In this document: positions 17,402 to 25,922 of the stretch, piece after piece
Position numbering within the stretch: position 1 is the stretch's first letter
Layout of the letters: each line of letters begins with the position of its first letter
NCBI RefSeq assembly: GCF_963422545.1
Contig: NZ_OY730248.1
Coordinates: forward strand, 1 to 64,000
Direction: 5' to 3'
Origin: an uncultured Flavobacterium sp.
GTDB lineage: Bacteria > Bacteroidota > Bacteroidia > Flavobacteriales > Flavobacteriaceae
Length of the DNA: 64,000 nt
The notes under the pieces: generated by a model
Seen by the model: the letters and a program-made list of their open reading frames with translations, nothing else
What the model was told of the DNA's origin: nothing
Databases searched by the model: none
Translations under genes and position numbers: made by a program

Positions 17402-17547
17402 CTTTTTTTGTTTATTTTGTTTCAGGTTTCATGTTTCAAGTTATCTATAGAACGTGAAACTTTAAAGCTGAAACTAGTTTAAGTTTGTGTATTTATATTT
17501 CAAGTTACGTGCAGAACTTGAAACTTTAAACCTGAAACAAATTTTTT
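17402..17547. repeat. Inverted repeats in the argC-argD spacer
   Basis: tgtttcaggttt near 17418 pairs with aaacctgaaaca at the far end. An inner stem tttcaagtt/aacttgaaa lies at about 17499-17525. The spacer is made of gtttcaagtt/aacttgaaac variants and has no ORF. Confidence 0.6.
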
Positions 17548-18525
17548 CTAAAATCCGCTTGGTTTCAAATGTAAACCGGTGGTTTCTTCTAATCCGAACA
17601 TCAAATTCATGTTTTGAATTGCTTGTCCGGAAGCACCTTTGGTTAAGTTGTCAATGATTGAGGTGATCAAAATCCGGTTTCCTTTTTTCATTAAACTGAT
17701 AATACATTTGTTAGTTTGAACGACTTGCTTCATATTGATGTTTGTCGTTGTAACGGTTACAAACGGCTCATTTTTATAGAACTCTTGGTATTTTGCAATG
17801 GTTTGTTCCAGACTTTCGTCTGAAATTGTATATAAAGTTGCAAAAATTCCTCTTGGAAAATCTCCTCTGTTCGGAATAAAAAGTAAATCACTTTCAAAAT
17901 CTTCTTGCAGTTGAACCAAACTTTCAGAGATTTCTCCTAAATGCTGGTGCTCAAAAGCTTTATAATGTGACATATTGTTGTTTCTCCAGCTAAAATGAGA
18001 TGTATCTGAAAGTCCAACTCCTGCGCCGGTACTTCCGGTTGTGGCATTAATATGGACATCATTATTCAACAAATCATGTTTTGCTAATGGCAATAAAGCC
18101 AATTGAATTGCTGTAGCAAAACAACCCGGATTTGCAATATAATTTGCTTTTTTAATATCTGCTTTATTCAATTCGGGTAAACCGTAAACAAAATCTTTTC
18201 CTTCAAAATGAGCATCTTTATTCAATCTGAAATCATTTCCTAAATCAATGATTTTCGTGTGACTTGCAAATTGATTTTCCTTTAAAAATGAAATCGATTT
18301 TCCGTGACCTAAACACAAGAAAACAACATTTACGTTTGGATTGATCGTATCAGTAAAATTCATTTCAATATCTCCCATCAAATCTTGGTGCGCCACAGAA
18401 AGCGGTTTACCAGCATTGGTTGTACTGTAAACAAAATCGATGTTTACATTGGGATGATACATTAATATTCTGATAAGTTCTCCGGCCGTGTAGCCTGAAC
18501 CACCAATTATTCCTGCATTAATCAT
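17548..18525 (-). CDS. argC: N-acetyl-gamma-glutamyl-phosphate reductase
   Basis: ArgC reduces the acyl-glutamyl phosphate made by ArgB. The 325-aa protein has the NADP-binding start NAGIIGGSGYTAGELIRIL, catalytic Cys in YIANPGCFATAIQLA and GSTGAGVGLSDTSHFSWR. It overlaps argG by 8 bp, so the two are coupled. The start at ATG 18525 is supported by the Rossmann motif at the very N-terminus. Confidence 0.95.
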   Translation of the reverse strand: MINAGIIGGSGYTAGELIRILMYHPNVNIDFVYSTTNAGKPLSVAHQDLMGDIEMNFTDTINPNVNVVFLCLGHGKSISFLKENQFASHTKIIDLGNDFRLNKDAHFEGKDFVYGLPELNKADIKKANYIANPGCFATAIQLALLPLAKHDLLNNDVHINATTGSTGAGVGLSDTSHFSWRNNNMSHYKAFEHQHLGEISESLVQLQEDFESDLLFIPNRGDFPRGIFATLYTISDESLEQTIAKYQEFYKNEPFVTVTTTNINMKQVVQTNKCIISLMKKGNRILITSIIDNLTKGASGQAIQNMNLMFGLEETTGLHLKPSGF

Positions 18526-19711
18526 AATCTAAGTGGTTTACAGATGAAAATATGTTTTGTGCATTTCCTAAAATCTTAATAAATCCTTTTGCATCGTCAG
18601 ACGTCCAGGCATTATTCATTTCTCCATATTGGCCAAAACCTGTGTTCATCAAATCATTTTTAGATTCGATTCCGTCAAGCGAAAAATGATATGGCTTTAA
18701 TGAAACCGTTACAGTTCCGTTAACTGTTTTTTGCGTGTCTTGTAAAAACGTTTCAATATTACGCATAACAGGATCTAAGAACTGACCTTCATGAAACAGC
18801 ATTCCGTACCAGTTTCCTAGTTGCTCTTTCCAATATTGCTGCCATTTACCAAGTGTATGTTTCTCTAATAAATGGTGTGCTTTTATGATTATTAAAGGTG
18901 CAGCAGCTTCAAAACCAACTCTTCCTTTTATTCCAATAATGGTATCTCCTACGTGAATATCTCTACCAATTGCATAAGCATTTGCCAGTTTTTCAAGTTT
19001 TACGATGTTTTTTTCAGGAACATCTTTTTTTCCGTTTAATGCAACCAATTCACCTTGTTCAAAATGCAAAGTCACTTTCTCTTCTCCTTCTTTTTGCAAT
19101 TTCGACGGATAAGCTTCACTTGGCAATGGCTGACTTGAAGTTAAGGTTTCTTTTCCTCCAACACTTGTTCCCCAAAGTCCTTTATTGATCGAATATTGTG
19201 CTTTTTCCCAAGAATAGTGAACTCCGTTTTGAGCTAAATAATCTACTTCTTCTTGTCTTGAAAGTTTTAAATCTCTAATTGGTGTAATGATTTCAATTTC
19301 AGGAGCGATAGTCTGGAAAATTAAATCAAAACGAATTTGATCATTTCCTGCACCTGTACTTCCGTGTGCGATGGCGCTTGCTCCAACTTTTTTAGCATAT
19401 TTTATAGCTTCAATTGCTTGAAAAACACGCTCTGCACTCACTGATAATGGGTATGTATTGTTTTTTAATACGTTTCCGAAAATCAAATATTTTATAGCTT
19501 TATCATAATATTTATCTACGATTGTAAGGTTTGCGTGTTGCGCACTTCCTAATTCGTATGCTCTTTTTTCGATTGCAGATAATTCTTCTGCGTCAAATCC
19601 TCCTGTATCTACAAGTACGGTGTGAACTTCGTATCCTTTTTCATTTTTTAAATATTTCAAACAATACGAGGTATCTAATCCTCCACTATAAGCTAATACA
19701 ACTTTTTTCAT
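18518..19711 (-). CDS. argG: Argininosuccinate synthase
   Basis: ArgG joins citrulline and aspartate with ATP. The 397-aa protein shows the N-type ATP pyrophosphatase P-loop AYSGGLDTSYCLKYL at the N-terminus, then AHGSTGAGNDQIRFD. It follows the GNAT gene by 64 nt and its 3' end overlaps argC. Its place near the front of the operon puts the late pathway genes under the same leader control as the early ones. Confidence 0.95.
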   Translation of the reverse strand: MKKVVLAYSGGLDTSYCLKYLKNEKGYEVHTVLVDTGGFDAEELSAIEKRAYELGSAQHANLTIVDKYYDKAIKYLIFGNVLKNNTYPLSVSAERVFQAIEAIKYAKKVGASAIAHGSTGAGNDQIRFDLIFQTIAPEIEIITPIRDLKLSRQEEVDYLAQNGVHYSWEKAQYSINKGLWGTSVGGKETLTSSQPLPSEAYPSKLQKEGEEKVTLHFEQGELVALNGKKDVPEKNIVKLEKLANAYAIGRDIHVGDTIIGIKGRVGFEAAAPLIIIKAHHLLEKHTLGKWQQYWKEQLGNWYGMLFHEGQFLDPVMRNIETFLQDTQKTVNGTVTVSLKPYHFSLDGIESKNDLMNTGFGQYGEMNNAWTSDDAKGFIKILGNAQNIFSSVNHLDYD

Positions 19712-19775
19712 TTTTTATAATTTAGGCTAATACTTTCGTATGTAGCAAGTTTGAGATTTCTTTTTAAATTTATTC

Positions 19776-20417
19776 TTAGGTTAAAAAGATAAACGACAAT
19801 AGTTTATTTAAGAATAAGGCTTGTTTTATTTTTTTTAATCTGCTTAAAACAGCCTCATTAAAAGGGTGTCTTGGCGGATCTTTTTGTTTTTCTTTCGGAT
19901 CGTACAACATTCCTGTGCAAAGACACATCTTGTTTTCTTTGCTTTTTAGAATTTCATAATTGGTACAGGTTTTACAGCCTGACCAAAAACTTGGATCTGT
20001 TGTAAGTTCAGAGAACGGCACTGGTTTGTAACCTAAATCAGAGTTGATTTTCATTACGGCCAAACCTGTTGTAATACCAAATATTTTTGCATCTGGGTAT
20101 CTTTTTAGCGAGTAATCAAAAACTTTTGACTTGATTTTTTTTGCCAAACCTAAACTTCTATAATCCGGGTGAACGATTAAGCCGGAGTGTGCCACGAATT
20201 TTCCGTGTTGCCAACTTTCGATATAACAAAAACCAGCAAATTTTCCATCTGCTAAAGCAATCATCGCATCACCGTTCGACATTTTTTTCTGAATGTATTC
20301 AGGAGTTCTTTTAGCAATCCCTGTACCTCTTAATAAGGCAGATGATTCTATTGTATCGCAAATTTCCTGTGCGAATTTGAAGTGTTCTTCCTGAGTAACA
20401 ACAATAGAGATTTTCAT
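19776..20417 (-). CDS. GNAT acyltransferase, candidate N-acylglutamate synthase
   Basis: This 213-aa protein is the first gene of the arginine operon. GNAT motifs are SGLIVHPDYRSLGLAKKI (acyl-CoA pyrophosphate loop, about 77-95) and GITTGLAVMKINSDLGYKPV. A C-terminal extension adds four cysteines: C148-x2-C151, then C165-x-C167, a possible metal site. The operon has no classical argA or argJ, and all other acyl-pathway steps are here, so making N-acetyl- or N-succinyl-glutamate is the natural job. That assignment is inference from position, not from a recognised substrate motif. Confidence 0.75.
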   Translation of the reverse strand: MKISIVVTQEEHFKFAQEICDTIESSALLRGTGIAKRTPEYIQKKMSNGDAMIALADGKFAGFCYIESWQHGKFVAHSGLIVHPDYRSLGLAKKIKSKVFDYSLKRYPDAKIFGITTGLAVMKINSDLGYKPVPFSELTTDPSFWSGCKTCTNYEILKSKENKMCLCTGMLYDPKEKQKDPPRHPFNEAVLSRLKKIKQALFLNKLLSFIFLT

Positions 20418-20744
20418 TTCAATAGTTGAAGTTAGAGTTAAAAATTAAAACGTATTGTTTAGTTTGAAATCCAGAAATCAATCCAATAAAAATAGACAAA
20501 AAAGAAGTAACATTCTCAAAATCAAAACATTGATTTAGAAAATTCAGAAAATAATATATACTTTTAGGATATGTTTGTCCAATGGACAAATTATGTGATT
20601 TCAAAATGAAAAATGAATATAAATAAATACGCGGCGAAAAACTCTGTGAATACTATAGAGATAGTATCCGTACTTCGGGAGAAGTTACAGGTGAGTTTGT
20701 CCGTGACAAAGAAGTTATATGTAAACTTATTTTATTCATTGGTG
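20418..20744 (-). promoter_or_regulatory. Long structured leader of the arginine operon (candidate attenuator)
   Basis: About 320 nt separate the predicted start site (near 20739) from the GNAT ATG. In order along the RNA come a leader peptide ORF, hairpin 1 TTTGTC-ACG-GACAAA (20696-20710), hairpin 2 atactat/atagtat (20650-20667) over the peptide stop, and hairpin 3 TTTGTCC-ATT-GGACAAA (20574-20590). Hairpins 1 and 3 share arm sequences and could swap partners. The last 150 nt before the GNAT gene are AT-rich and show no structure I trust. Confidence 0.6.
20653..20739 (-). CDS. Candidate arginine leader peptide (28 aa)
   Basis: ATG 20739 opens a 28-codon ORF ending in TAG: MNKISLHITSLSRTNSPV followed by TSPEVRILSL. 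The ATG lies 6 nt after a TACTTTTG -7 box, so the mRNA would begin at the start codon. Both arginines are CGG, a codon that looks scarce in neighbouring genes, where CGT and AGA dominate by eye. The first CGG lies in the loop of hairpin 1 and the stop codon in hairpin 2. This is the layout of translation-controlled attenuation; it could still be chance. Confidence 0.5.
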   Translation of the reverse strand: MNKISLHITSLSRTNSPVTSPEVRILSL

Positions 20745-20773
20745 CAAAAGTACATTATTTTTTTATTCACAAA
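20745..20773 (-). promoter_or_regulatory. Promoter of the arginine operon
   Basis: On the minus strand TTTG (20770-20773) is followed after 17 nt by TACTTTTG (20745-20752). Spacing is slightly short of 19 but both boxes match. It lies 330 nt before the GNAT gene. Confidence 0.55.
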
Positions 20774-20920
20774 ACAAAAAATTGAAAATCTAACATTTTT
20801 TTAATGTAATGTTATTTTTTTTTTAGAAGGCACTAAGTTGCTAAGTCTCTAAGGTTCTAAGTTTTTTTTTTACCGAGGTTAAGAAAACCTGTAACTGAAA
20901 CCTGTAACTGAAACAAAAGA

Positions 20921-20953
20921 AAACCCGACAGGTTTTTAAAACCTGTCGGGTTT
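20921..20953 (-). terminator. Terminator after the M1 peptidase gene
   Basis: A 13-bp perfect stem (20921-20933 with 20941-20953), aaacccgacaggt and its complement, lies 25 nt past the stop. Just beyond it, cctgtaactgaaa is present twice. The rest of 20774-20920 has no gene. Confidence 0.75.
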
Positions 20954-20977
20954 GACAACGAATTGTATTTAATATTT

Positions 20978-23248
20978 CTAGTTCTTAGTAAACGGAATCA
21001 CTTGTCCGTTACCTAAAACGGTCATATCAAATCCTGTTTTTGCTTCATTAAATTTAAATTTTAATCCAGCGCTAGTGGATTCAAATGTATCTTTTTCGCT
21101 TACAACAGGATGCACAGTGAACTTAGGGAAATTTGTTATTTCAACATTCAGTGTGCTGTTTTTTTCTGTAAAATCAATTTTTAATGGTGCTCTCGAAGTT
21201 GAATATGTTCCTAAATAACCATCTAAAATTACATCTTTCTCTATTGTTCCTTTTGTGGCTGTCCAGATATTATTTGCTTCATTATTATCCGGAAAAACGT
21301 GATCAGGATCAAGTGTTATGCTTTCAATTTCTTCTGTAGAATTATGTTTGAAAGACCATACATTATTACGCTGCCAAACTTCTACAGGAACCGTAACTCT
21401 TGAAACTTTACCACTTTTTGTTTTAACATCTACAACGATTGGCATTGGCATTTTATCAAAATTTTCAACTGTAATTACAACTCCTTTTGATGGATCGTTT
21501 TTTACATATTTAATTGAATTTATACCTTGGTCAAAACGCCAGTTGTTAACGTACCAGCTTCTCCAGAACCAACTTAAATCTTCACCTGCTACGTTTTCCA
21601 TAGATCTGAAAAAGTCATCTGGTTGAGGATGTTTAAAAGCCCAACGCTCAACATAAGTACGGAAAGCAGTATCAAAACGATCTTTTCCTAAAATTTGTTC
21701 TCTTAAAATTATCAGTCCCGAACTTGGCTTAAAATAACACAACATACCAATATTAGCTTCCTTCATGTTATCAGGAGAACTCATTATCGTTTCCAGATCC
21801 GGTCTTGTAAAAGGTTCTGCATTTTTGTGCAAATCTGTTGGTTCATCATTATATTCTCCTTTATTAAATTCTGCAGTACTTAGAGAGTTTATAAAAGTAT
21901 TAAAACCTTCGTCCATCCATGCAAATAAACGCTCATTTGAACCAACAATCATAGGAAACCAAATGTGTCCAAATTCGTGATCTGTAACTCCCCATAAATC
22001 TTTTCCTTTAGATTCCCATCCGCAAAAAACAATTCCAGGATATTCCATTCCACCTTCATTTCCTGCAACGTTTGTCGCTGCCGGATAAGGATATTCAAAC
22101 CATCTTTTAGAATAATTCTCTATCGAAGCTTTTACATATTCAGTAGAACGGCCATAAGCATCCTGCCCGGCACTTTCTACCGGATAAGCTGATAGAGCCA
22201 ACGCTTTTTTACCACTTGGCAAGTTAATTTTAGCTCCATCTAATATAAAAGCAGGAGATGATGCCCAAGAAAAATCACGAGCATTTTTTATTTGATAATG
22301 CCAGGTTTTCTCGCCTGTTGCATTTGTATTTGCCGTTGCAGCAACTTCTTCAGCAGAACGAATCATAACTGTTTTATCACTTTGAGAAGCTTCTTTATAA
22401 CGTTTAAATTGTTCAGCAGGTAATACTTCTGCTCCATTTAACAACTCTCCAGAACCAACAACATAATGATTTGCGGGAGTTGTAATTTTTACATCAAAAT
22501 CTCCATACTCTAAATAAAACTCAGAAGCACCTAAATAAGGAGCCGTATTCCAACCTCTTACGTCATCATATACACACATACGTGGATACCATTGTGCAAT
22601 GGTAAAAATTTTACCATTTTTAGTTTCTAAAACTCCCATTCTGTCAGATCCTTCAAAAGGAGCGATGAAAGAGAATTCGATTTTGATTTTTACAGCAGCA
22701 CCTTTTGAGGCTAATTCTTCAGGAAGAAAAATTTGCATTCTGGTATCAGTAATTACATATTTTGCTTCAACTTCTGTCTTTTTCTTTCCAACAGAAATTA
22801 CTTTTACTGATTTTATCTTATTTCCACCGTCAAAAATTTGACCTTGAGCTCCATTACGGCTTCCTGTTAAAGGTACAACAGCATTTCCTCGAGAATCTTG
22901 TTTAAATAAATTCTGATCCAGATTTAACCAAACAAATGACATTTTATCCGGACTATTATTAGTATACGTGATTTCATCTGTACCAATAACTTCATTTGTT
23001 GTTCCGTTTAGTTTTACGGTTAACTGATAATCCGCTCTGTTCTGCCAATATTCAATACCTGGCTGACCACTTGCTGAACGGGTTGATGTAGCATTTTTAG
23101 TGTAAAAATGTGGTGCAAACGCATCGTGATAATTGTAGTTGTTAACTGGATTTACTGCTGTTGCTGTTGGCGTTTGTTGCGCCCAAACAGAAGAAATTCC
23201 AACAAAGAAAGCCATAGTTAAAAGGCCTTTAAAGGAATGCTTTTTCAT
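20978..23248 (-). CDS. Secreted M1-family metallopeptidase
   Basis: This 756-aa zinc aminopeptidase-like protein has a cleavable signal peptide (MKKHSFKGLLTMAFFVGISS, then VWAQ). The zinc motif HEFGHIWFP with the third ligand Glu in WMDEGFNTF (HEXXH-x18-E) and the substrate loop EGGMEYPG stand in the order seen in gluzincins. The start is ATG 23248; a TTG upstream is rejected because it precedes the signal. It is probably periplasmic or at the outer membrane and trims peptides for uptake. The C-terminal 250 aa look like beta domains. Confidence 0.88.
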   Translation of the reverse strand: MKKHSFKGLLTMAFFVGISSVWAQQTPTATAVNPVNNYNYHDAFAPHFYTKNATSTRSASGQPGIEYWQNRADYQLTVKLNGTTNEVIGTDEITYTNNSPDKMSFVWLNLDQNLFKQDSRGNAVVPLTGSRNGAQGQIFDGGNKIKSVKVISVGKKKTEVEAKYVITDTRMQIFLPEELASKGAAVKIKIEFSFIAPFEGSDRMGVLETKNGKIFTIAQWYPRMCVYDDVRGWNTAPYLGASEFYLEYGDFDVKITTPANHYVVGSGELLNGAEVLPAEQFKRYKEASQSDKTVMIRSAEEVAATANTNATGEKTWHYQIKNARDFSWASSPAFILDGAKINLPSGKKALALSAYPVESAGQDAYGRSTEYVKASIENYSKRWFEYPYPAATNVAGNEGGMEYPGIVFCGWESKGKDLWGVTDHEFGHIWFPMIVGSNERLFAWMDEGFNTFINSLSTAEFNKGEYNDEPTDLHKNAEPFTRPDLETIMSSPDNMKEANIGMLCYFKPSSGLIILREQILGKDRFDTAFRTYVERWAFKHPQPDDFFRSMENVAGEDLSWFWRSWYVNNWRFDQGINSIKYVKNDPSKGVVITVENFDKMPMPIVVDVKTKSGKVSRVTVPVEVWQRNNVWSFKHNSTEEIESITLDPDHVFPDNNEANNIWTATKGTIEKDVILDGYLGTYSTSRAPLKIDFTEKNSTLNVEITNFPKFTVHPVVSEKDTFESTSAGLKFKFNEAKTGFDMTVLGNGQVIPFTKN

Positions 23249-23434
23249 ATTTTTTAGCTGTTTATATAGCAAATTAATGAAAAAAAAAGCTATTCACAGA
23301 GAAAACACAAAAGATAAATTTAATTTTAGCAAAACTTTATCAAAAAAATATTTTTAAGCATTTTCCTAAAAAAATAAAATTTATAAAATATATTTACATA
23401 GCTATAAAATTAATTCATTTCAACAACAAATACT

Positions 23435-24286
23435 TTGAATACAACTATTTCAAATTCAACATTAAGCGCATCAATTAAACACTCCGGAGCAGAATTATTT
23501 TCGTTAAAAAACAATCAAGACAAAGAATTTATCTGGGAAGGTAATCCTGATTTCTGGGGAAAACACTCTCCTGTTCTATTCCCGATTGTTGGAACTTTAA
23601 AAAACAACATTTATACTATTAATGGCATTGAATATCAATTACCCCGACACGGTTTTGCTCGTGATATGGAATTTCAATTGATTAAAAAAAATGAAAATAG
23701 CGCTGTTTTTTCATTGCAATCTAATGAAGAGACTTTAAAAAAATATCCATTCTCATTTGAATTACAACTTATTTATACTTTAAATGAAGCAACATTAGAT
23801 ATCGAATACAAAGTAATTAATAAAGGTGAAACTAAAATGCCTTTTTCTATTGGAGCTCATCCTGCTTTAGCTTTACCCGAAGCTTTTGAAAATTATGCTT
23901 TTGAATTCGAAAAGAAAGAAATCCTCGAATATTATCTTTTAGAAAATGATTTAATTTCAAACAAAACTAAAGCTTTAGAAACTTCTAATAATTTAGTTCC
24001 CTTAAACTATAAATTGTTTGAAAATGATGCTTTAATTTTTAAGACATTAGAATCAAATTCACTTACAATCCTTGAGAATTCAAAACCTTATATAAAAGTT
24101 GATTTCGAAGATTTTCCTAGTTTAGGAATTTGGACAAAAGAAAAAGCTCCGTTTATATGTATCGAACCATGGTTGGGATATTCTGACACTGCCGAAAACT
24201 CAGGCAATTTATTTGAAAAAGAAGGAATTTTAGTTTTGGACGGTTATCAAACTTTCCAGGCAAAATTTAGTATACAAATATTATAA
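23435..24286 (+). CDS. Aldose 1-epimerase family protein (LacX-like)
   Basis: The 283-aa beta-sandwich protein has RHGFARDMEF (catalytic His region) and GAHPALALP, as in aldose-epimerase-like and glucose-6-phosphate 1-epimerase-like proteins, and WEGNPDFWGKHSPVLFP of the LacX subfamily. No ATG is available near the N-terminus; the family-like start NTTISNSTLSASIKHSGAEL requires TTG 23435. It ends 10 bp before the next gene, so the two are probably cotranscribed. The exact sugar is unknown. Confidence 0.85.
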   Translation: MNTTISNSTLSASIKHSGAELFSLKNNQDKEFIWEGNPDFWGKHSPVLFPIVGTLKNNIYTINGIEYQLPRHGFARDMEFQLIKKNENSAVFSLQSNEETLKKYPFSFELQLIYTLNEATLDIEYKVINKGETKMPFSIGAHPALALPEAFENYAFEFEKKEILEYYLLENDLISNKTKALETSNNLVPLNYKLFENDALIFKTLESNSLTILENSKPYIKVDFEDFPSLGIWTKEKAPFICIEPWLGYSDTAENSGNLFEKEGILVLDGYQTFQAKFSIQIL

Positions 24287-24296
24287 TCGAAAAAAA

Positions 24297-24848
24297 ATGC
24301 TGGCATTCAATTTTACTCCGTTTCCAACAATAGAAACAGAACGTTTATTATTAAGAAGGGTTACAAATGACGATGTAAATGAAGTTTTTGAATTGCGTTC
24401 AAATCCTGAAACCATGAAATATATTCCCAGACCTTTAGTAAAAAATACCGAAGATGCTTTGGAACTTATTGACTCGATTGAAGATAAAATCGTCACAAAT
24501 ATCGGGATTAATTGGGGAATCACTTTAAAAGACAATCCTAAACTACTTGGCATTATTGGCTATTACAGAATGCAGCCTGAAAACTATCGTGCAGAAATTG
24601 GCTATATTTTACTTCCTGAATTTCAAGGAAAAGGAATTATATCAGAAGCTGTAAATCAATTAATTAAATATGGCTTTGAAGATTTAAAATTACATTCCAT
24701 TGAAGCTATTATTGATCCTGAAAACTTTGGTTCTGAAAGGGTATTGCAAAAATGTGGTTTTGTAAAAGAAGCACATCTTAAGGAAGTTGTGTTTTACGAA
24801 GGACGTTTTTTAGATTCTGTAATCTACTCATTACTAAACAGTAAGTAA
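24297..24848 (+). CDS. GNAT acetyltransferase, RimJ/RimL type
   Basis: The 183-aa protein starts ETERLLLRRVTNDDVNEVF, the standard opening of the RimJ/RimL branch (Acetyltransf_3). It has AEIGYILLPEFQGKGIISEA (acyl-CoA loop) and SERVLQKCGFVKEAH near the end. The family acetylates protein N-termini, aminoglycosides or small amines; the substrate here cannot be told. It is cotranscribed with the epimerase-like gene. Confidence 0.87.
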   Translation: MLAFNFTPFPTIETERLLLRRVTNDDVNEVFELRSNPETMKYIPRPLVKNTEDALELIDSIEDKIVTNIGINWGITLKDNPKLLGIIGYYRMQPENYRAEIGYILLPEFQGKGIISEAVNQLIKYGFEDLKLHSIEAIIDPENFGSERVLQKCGFVKEAHLKEVVFYEGRFLDSVIYSLLNSK

Positions 24849-24922
24849 TTTCAAAGATAGTCATGCAAAAAATATTCTTGTTAAATTAAAACACTTAGGC
24901 AATAGGAGTTATTGATTTCCGT

Positions 24923-24930
24923 TATATTTG
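24923..24930 (+). promoter_or_regulatory. -7 box for the beta-barrel protein gene
   Basis: TATATTTG matches TAnnTTTG. The leader of about 46 nt contains an 8-bp stem, aaaataag with cttatttt (about 24936-24960). Confidence 0.5.
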
Positions 24931-24981
24931 CACGCAAAATAAGCCATAACGCCTTATTTTAATACCACGTAAATCAATTTT

Positions 24982-25536
24982 ATGAAAAAGTTTTTAATCC
25001 TACTTGTTCTTTTCTTTTCTATTCATTCTCAAAGTCAGACTTTTATTAAATTTAATGCCGCTACGGCTTTATTAGCAGTACCAAATGTTGGGATCGAAAC
25101 CAGTATTGGAAAAAAAATGACTTTTAGTGTTGATGTAATGGCATCTTTTTGGGAATCTTTTGACGGTCATAGTCCCATGAAATTCTATACGTTGACTCCT
25201 GAAATCCGTTATCACTTTAAAGAAAAATACAATGGTTTTTATGTAGGTGGACACGCTGGTCCTGATTTTTACGAAATACAAAAATGGAATTATTGGAACA
25301 CCAACGAATACGAACACGGCTTTGGTTACCGCTTAGGAGTGACAGTTGGATACAATATCAAATTAAGTAATAAATTTTTATTAGACGTTTTTGCAGGCGG
25401 TGGCTGGCATCAAGGTTTTTACCATGGTTATTATAACGATGGAACACCTGGAAGATATGAAAAAGCACCAAACTGGAATAAAAGTGGAGAATGGCTTCCT
25501 TACCGTGGCGGCGTTATGATTTCTTATAAATTATAA
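24982..25536 (+). CDS. DUF3575-like outer membrane beta-barrel protein
   Basis: The 184-aa protein has a signal peptide (MKKFLILLVLFFSIHSQSQ) and alternating polar/hydrophobic strands rich in Tyr, Trp and Gly, ending in aromatic-rich YRGGVMISYKL, typical of small outer membrane barrels. The pattern YTLTPEIRYHFKEKYNGFYV and GYRLGVTVGYNIKLS resembles DUF3575 proteins of Bacteroidota. It stands alone with its own promoter. Function is unknown. Confidence 0.7.
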   Translation: MKKFLILLVLFFSIHSQSQTFIKFNAATALLAVPNVGIETSIGKKMTFSVDVMASFWESFDGHSPMKFYTLTPEIRYHFKEKYNGFYVGGHAGPDFYEIQKWNYWNTNEYEHGFGYRLGVTVGYNIKLSNKFLLDVFAGGGWHQGFYHGYYNDGTPGRYEKAPNWNKSGEWLPYRGGVMISYKL

Positions 25537-25540
25537 GAAA

Positions 25541-25768
25541 TCATTTGGTAAACTTAGGCAAAGATTTTACATATAAATCTTCTATCTTTTTACGAGCCCA
25601 ATCGGTTTTTCTTAAAAAAGTTAAACTTGATTTGATACTAGGATTTGATGTAAAGCATTTTATAGGGATTAATTCTGCTAAAGTATCGAAACCATAATGA
25701 TCAACTAGTGATTCTAATATTTTTTGAAGTGTAATTCCGTGTAAAGGATCTTTAGATTGATTTTGCAT
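25541..25768 (-). CDS. VF530 family DNA-binding-like protein
   Basis: This 75-aa protein matches the VF530 (DUF2132) family: KDPLHGITLQKILESLVDHY at the N-terminus and FLRKTDWARKKIEDLYV at the C-terminus are near-invariant stretches. The family has a structure related to DNA-binding folds but no established role. It is convergent with the barrel gene, 4 bp between stops. Confidence 0.88.
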   Translation of the reverse strand: MQNQSKDPLHGITLQKILESLVDHYGFDTLAELIPIKCFTSNPSIKSSLTFLRKTDWARKKIEDLYVKSLPKFTK

Positions 25769-25791
25769 TTTATACTTTTAAAATAATAATA

Positions 25792-25824
25792 AAAAGACCG
25801 TGCTTTAAAAAAGTACGGTCTTTT
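25792..25824. terminator. Terminator-like hairpin between divergent genes
   Basis: aaaagaccgt (25792-25801) pairs with acggtctttt (25815-25824). It lies upstream of both the VF530 gene (minus) and smpB (plus), where a terminator is not expected. Confidence 0.55.
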
Positions 25825-25909
25825 CCTTTTTACAAAATTAGTAAATTGAAATCTAAATCAATTAAATCTTTAATTATCTTTAGACATATCAAAGTTTTCC
25901 AATTTTGTT

Positions 25910-25917
25910 TACATTTG
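25910..25917 (+). promoter_or_regulatory. -7 box for smpB
   Basis: TACATTTG ends 5 nt before the smpB ATG at 25923, which points to a leaderless or nearly leaderless mRNA. The -33 region (tttagac) is a weak match. Confidence 0.5.
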
Positions 25918-25922
25918 TACTT

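Noticed and set aside
18518..18525. argC-argG overlap as a frameshift
   Set aside because: Both proteins have complete, family-typical ends; an 8-bp overlap is normal for coupled genes.
20613..20804. 63-codon ORF on the + strand in the arg leader
   Set aside because: It reads antisense through the promoter, leader peptide and hairpins, has no family resemblance and ends in an AT-rich run. The minus-strand reading explains the region better.
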